33,944 bases of DNA from Plicaturopsis crispa FD-325 SS-3 (taxonomy: Eukaryota; Basidiomycota; Agaricomycetes; Amylocorticiales; Amylocorticiaceae). Of the stretch, positions 31,599-33,944 are shown piece after piece. The notes beneath the pieces are model-generated. The model was not told the origin of the DNA. It made no database searches and saw only the letters and a list, made by a program, of their open reading frames with translations. The stretch is taken from NCBI GenBank assembly GCA_000827205.1, contig KN832570.1, positions 54,937 through 88,880 of the forward strand, written 5' to 3'. The position numbers were made by a program, and so were the translations under genes. Numbering within the stretch: position 1 is the first letter of the stretch; every line of letters begins with the position of its first letter.

Positions 31599-32062
31599 AT
31601 GCAGCCCTTCATCGGCTGCTTCTCCATGAAGCGTCAGGGCAAGGTCGTACGCGCATACCATCGCAACAAGGGTTGGCTGAAGGAGTCGGTGAATAGGTCA
31701 AGCTACAAGAGGTGGCCGAGCGACATTGTTCGCGCGGACGTGAGGTACGTTATCTCTAAATCGTTTTCGCGGGTAGCGGTCTCACAAAACTCGTGCTAGG
31801 ACCGGGTTTCATGTGAGCTCGGAGACGGGCAGGGACCTGAAAAGAGGCGGCCACCTCACGGTCAACTTGTGTCGGCCTCGCAAGGACGTCTCCGGCCTGC
31901 GTGCCATACCTTCAGATGCCCTTACCTTGAGCGTCTTTGGATGCGGGGCTCTGAAGGGCGATCTCTTGATTTTCTTGGTCAGGTATGTGTTTTTTTCCAT
32001 TGTCGGCGTCGTCATTTTCTTACATCCTCTTGAGATTGCGTCGTATATACAGGGGTGGATAA
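31599..32062 (+). CDS. Small spliced protein, unknown; parent of a tandem copy
   Basis: Exons 31599-31744 and 31800-31982 join across a 55 bp GTACGT...CTAG intron. A second intron 31983-32052 (GTATGT...ACAG) leads to a short last exon ending in TAA at 32060-32062, for 112 aa. The protein starts MQPFIGCFSMKRQGKVVRAY, then has KGWLKESVNRSSYKRWPSDI, SETGRDLKRGGHLTVNL and FGCGALKGDLLIFLVR. It is basic with a hydrophobic C-terminus. If the second intron is retained, the frame runs to 32097 and adds a likely membrane segment (YVFFSIVGVVIFLHPLEIA). Support comes from the decayed paralogue at 32.5-32.9 kb, which retains both exon blocks and the intron. No family recognised. Confidence 0.55.
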
Positions 32063-32516
32063 ATGCATTTTTGATTCACGGGGACATGGCGCCATGACAG
32101 GCAAAACTCTAGTGGGTCGTCGACTGCCCAGCTATGCTGTTCGAGCCTTGGCTCACACTGCGCTCCTCAAGTCCGATGTTGCTGCCTCGTCCCGGCTTCT
32201 CCGCTCATGAATTCCAACGACCTCGCACTTGGCTTGGACTACAAGTCATAATCGACTCATCCCACCTTACGAACCTCCGCCCTTGGTCTTTTCTCGCGAC
32301 CTCGTTCTCTCTGTTGAGGCGACTTAGCGCGACTTGGGATCAGCCGACGACACTTCGCTTACTCTTATCTTCGTATTTACGACCTATGCCATCATCGCCT
32401 CATCCGTTCGGAGTTCGCGTTTTGTCCTTGAGGTGCGTTTATCTATTCAATATCCATTTAATTGCCTAATTAGACACTCTATCACAGGCTCAATGACTTA
32501 CAAACCCTCCGCCATC

Positions 32517-32862
32517 ATGAATCTCGTCGTCCACTTTCTGGGCATCCTCAAGGCGTCGCCCTCGGAAAGGTCGACTGCTGGGTGGGCCGCGCGTGCGTAT
32601 CGCCGCGACAAGGGCTGGTCGAGTCGGTACATAGCCCGCGGTACAGGAGGTGGCCGAACGATATCGTCTGCGCGGATGTAAGGTAGGCCCCGATTTCGAT
32701 CGCTTTCGCGACCGTAGTCTCACGAGGTCGGATTCCAGAAAGGGGTCCCATATTGGCTCGGAGACGCGAAGGGATCTGAACAGAGGCGGCCATCTCACGG
32801 TCGATTTTGTGTCAGCGTCGAAAGGGCGACTCAGGCCTGTGTGCCATATTTTCAGGCGCCCT
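32517..32862 (+). pseudogene. Decayed tandem copy of the 31599 gene
   Basis: Nucleotide similarity to 31635-31935 is clear. ARAYRRDKGW matches VRAYHRNKGW; a frame-shifted RRWPNDIVCADV matches KRWPSDIVRADV; the intron keeps TCGCTTTCGCG and TAGTCTCAC blocks; and GSETRRDLNRGGHLTVDF matches SSETGRDLKRGGHLTVNL. A small deletion after KGW shifts the frame, giving an early TAA near 32680. It lies ~0.9 kb downstream in the same orientation. Confidence 0.8.
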
Positions 32863-32869
32863 TAACCTG

Positions 32870-33890
32870 CTCTTCGGATTCTTTTGGTTTCCTCGAGCAC
32901 CCCAAAAGGTGTGTGTTTCTTGATCTTTTGCTTAGGTGTGCGTTCTCGGGCCAGCTTTTTCTCTTGTTTACATTGGCCCCCTGTGCAGTTACACTGACCT
33001 ATAGAAACACGCTCGTGAAATCATGCGCTTTTGCACGGTTGAAGCGAGGGGTCGTGTTGTTTTCTAACCCCGCCTTGTGAACCGCGACGTTGTGTTAGCG
33101 TTCGGAGTCAGTCCCATGCCGTGCGTCCGTTATGACTGATATTTCTCGTCGCCCGTTGCCCGTTACCCAGCAGGCACCGGGCAGCGCTGCCCTTCCCTAT
33201 TACTTCGACGTCCCTTTTTGAAGACTCGACACCGCGACGTATATATGGTTCGGTTCCCGTGCATCGACTTGTAGCGTTGTGCGCCGTACCGTGTAAATGG
33301 ATTCTTGTCTACACCTCGTTCCATATACTGATGCTATCTTCCCTAGCACTGTCAGCACTCGGGGCCGGCGAGGACTCGTCCCTCGACGCCCCACGAGTCT
33401 GCCGCGGTCCACTCGAGTATTTGCTCCGTTGTGTCCTGTTGCAGCTCACTCTTTGTTTTAGTTATCTCGACGTCCAGCGGCAGATAACGCATACTGTGAG
33501 CTGCACTTACGCAGATTTCTTGCACACACCGCACCTCACTCCACACTTGTCGAGCGCGATGCTCCGATGGGTTTTACGTTCAGCGACGCGCACCTGGTCA
33601 AACGGTGCGTAATCTTCTCTTCTACGTTCTGTCTTGTAGTCCTCGCACAAAACACACAAGATGCCCGGAGCTCGTCGTGTGCCGCCGTTCGAGCGGTCGG
33701 ACGCGACCAATACGTGCCCAACGGAGATTTCGTCGTAGTAGTAGTCGCCACTCCGCTCCTTGATGGCTGCATCGCCCTCGTCGTCAGACTCGCTTGCCCC
33801 CTAGACGCACAGGGAGTCCGCTGAGTCCGCTCAGGCATGGGCTGTTGCGCTCGCGCTCGTCGCCCGCCGTGCGTGTCCTCGCTCCTGCGC
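32870..33890. other. No convincing gene
   Basis: Several short frames exist on both strands (for example plus 33567-33824), but none has protein-like composition, a start context or linked exons. A TATATAT motif at 33239-33245 could mark a promoter of something unresolved or beyond the window. Confidence 0.4.
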
Positions 33891-33944
33891 CCACCGTATC
33901 CCTCTCCGCTTGGCCGCCTACCGTATTCCCTCTCCGCTTGGCCG
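33891..33944. repeat. Short tandem repeat at the window end
   Basis: Two units, 33891-33916 (26 bp) and 33917-33944 (28 bp), share CCGTATxCCTCTCCGCTTGG-like sequence ending GCCG. The second differs by a 2 bp expansion and substitutions. The array may continue outside the window. Confidence 0.8.

Noticed and set aside
1-33944. TET/JBP dioxygenase genes, which accompany some mushroom transposons
   Set aside because: I looked for the Fe(II)-binding H-x-D region with its Gly-rich context near the transposase and elsewhere and found none.
1-33944. CRISPR arrays, bacterial operons or rRNA
   Set aside because: No regularly spaced identical repeats, no ribosome-binding-site-led gene strings, and introns throughout show a eukaryotic origin.

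Overview
The window looks like nuclear DNA of a mushroom-forming basidiomycete (Agaricomycetes). Coding blocks are cut by 45-75 bp GT-AG introns. The recognisable families are typical of that group: a Plavaka-type DNA transposase, an alpha-type protein kinase with an N-terminal cysteine finger, a fungal integrase-core (DDE) protein, and a Ty3-like Gag. There is no bacterial operon structure, rRNA, CRISPR array or convincing tRNA. All gene models were made by eye from reading frames, splice signals and remembered family motifs; no search was run.

Layout. 0-0.7 kb: a degenerate ~64 bp tandem repeat and a coding fragment. 0.9-6.05 kb: a decayed Plavaka transposase gene (minus) with a small three-exon gene (plus) that meets it tail to tail and overlaps its stop. 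6.4-7.9 kb: a TATA-box promoter and a multi-exon gene of an uncharacterised basidiomycete family, with frame problems. 8.3-8.7 kb: a broken copy of 40S ribosomal protein S14 (uS11). 8.8-11.0 kb: degraded exon-like remnants. 11.5-12.1 kb: a proline-rich/coiled-coil ORF next to a 41 bp tandem duplication. 12.4-13.65 kb: a multi-exon gene with several C2H2-like fingers. 13.8-17.35 kb: a gag-only retroelement (1057 aa Gag, no pol) between two identical 27 bp direct repeats that are themselves near-palindromic.

17.4-21.1 kb is gene-poor, but holds two ~134 bp inverted repeats. One lies upstream of a small two-exon gene and the other inside its intron. 21.1-25.5 kb: an alpha-kinase gene (minus) whose exons read cleanly but whose catalytic core is split by a ~1.76 kb TIR element full of GTCTGA-type motifs. 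25.9-27.5 kb: an integrase-core gene (plus) with a suspicious 35 bp 'intron' that removes conserved residues. 27.6-30.4 kb: a large proline/serine-rich conserved gene (minus). 31.6-32.9 kb: a small two- or three-exon gene followed by a decayed tandem copy. The last ~1 kb has no convincing gene and ends in a short tandem repeat.

This is an accessory, transposon-rich region where host genes, mobile genes and their relics are interleaved. The strongest leads are the interrupted alpha-kinase and its inserted element, the short gene paired with the Plavaka transposase, the gag-only element with palindromic ends, and the inverted-repeat pair framing one exon.
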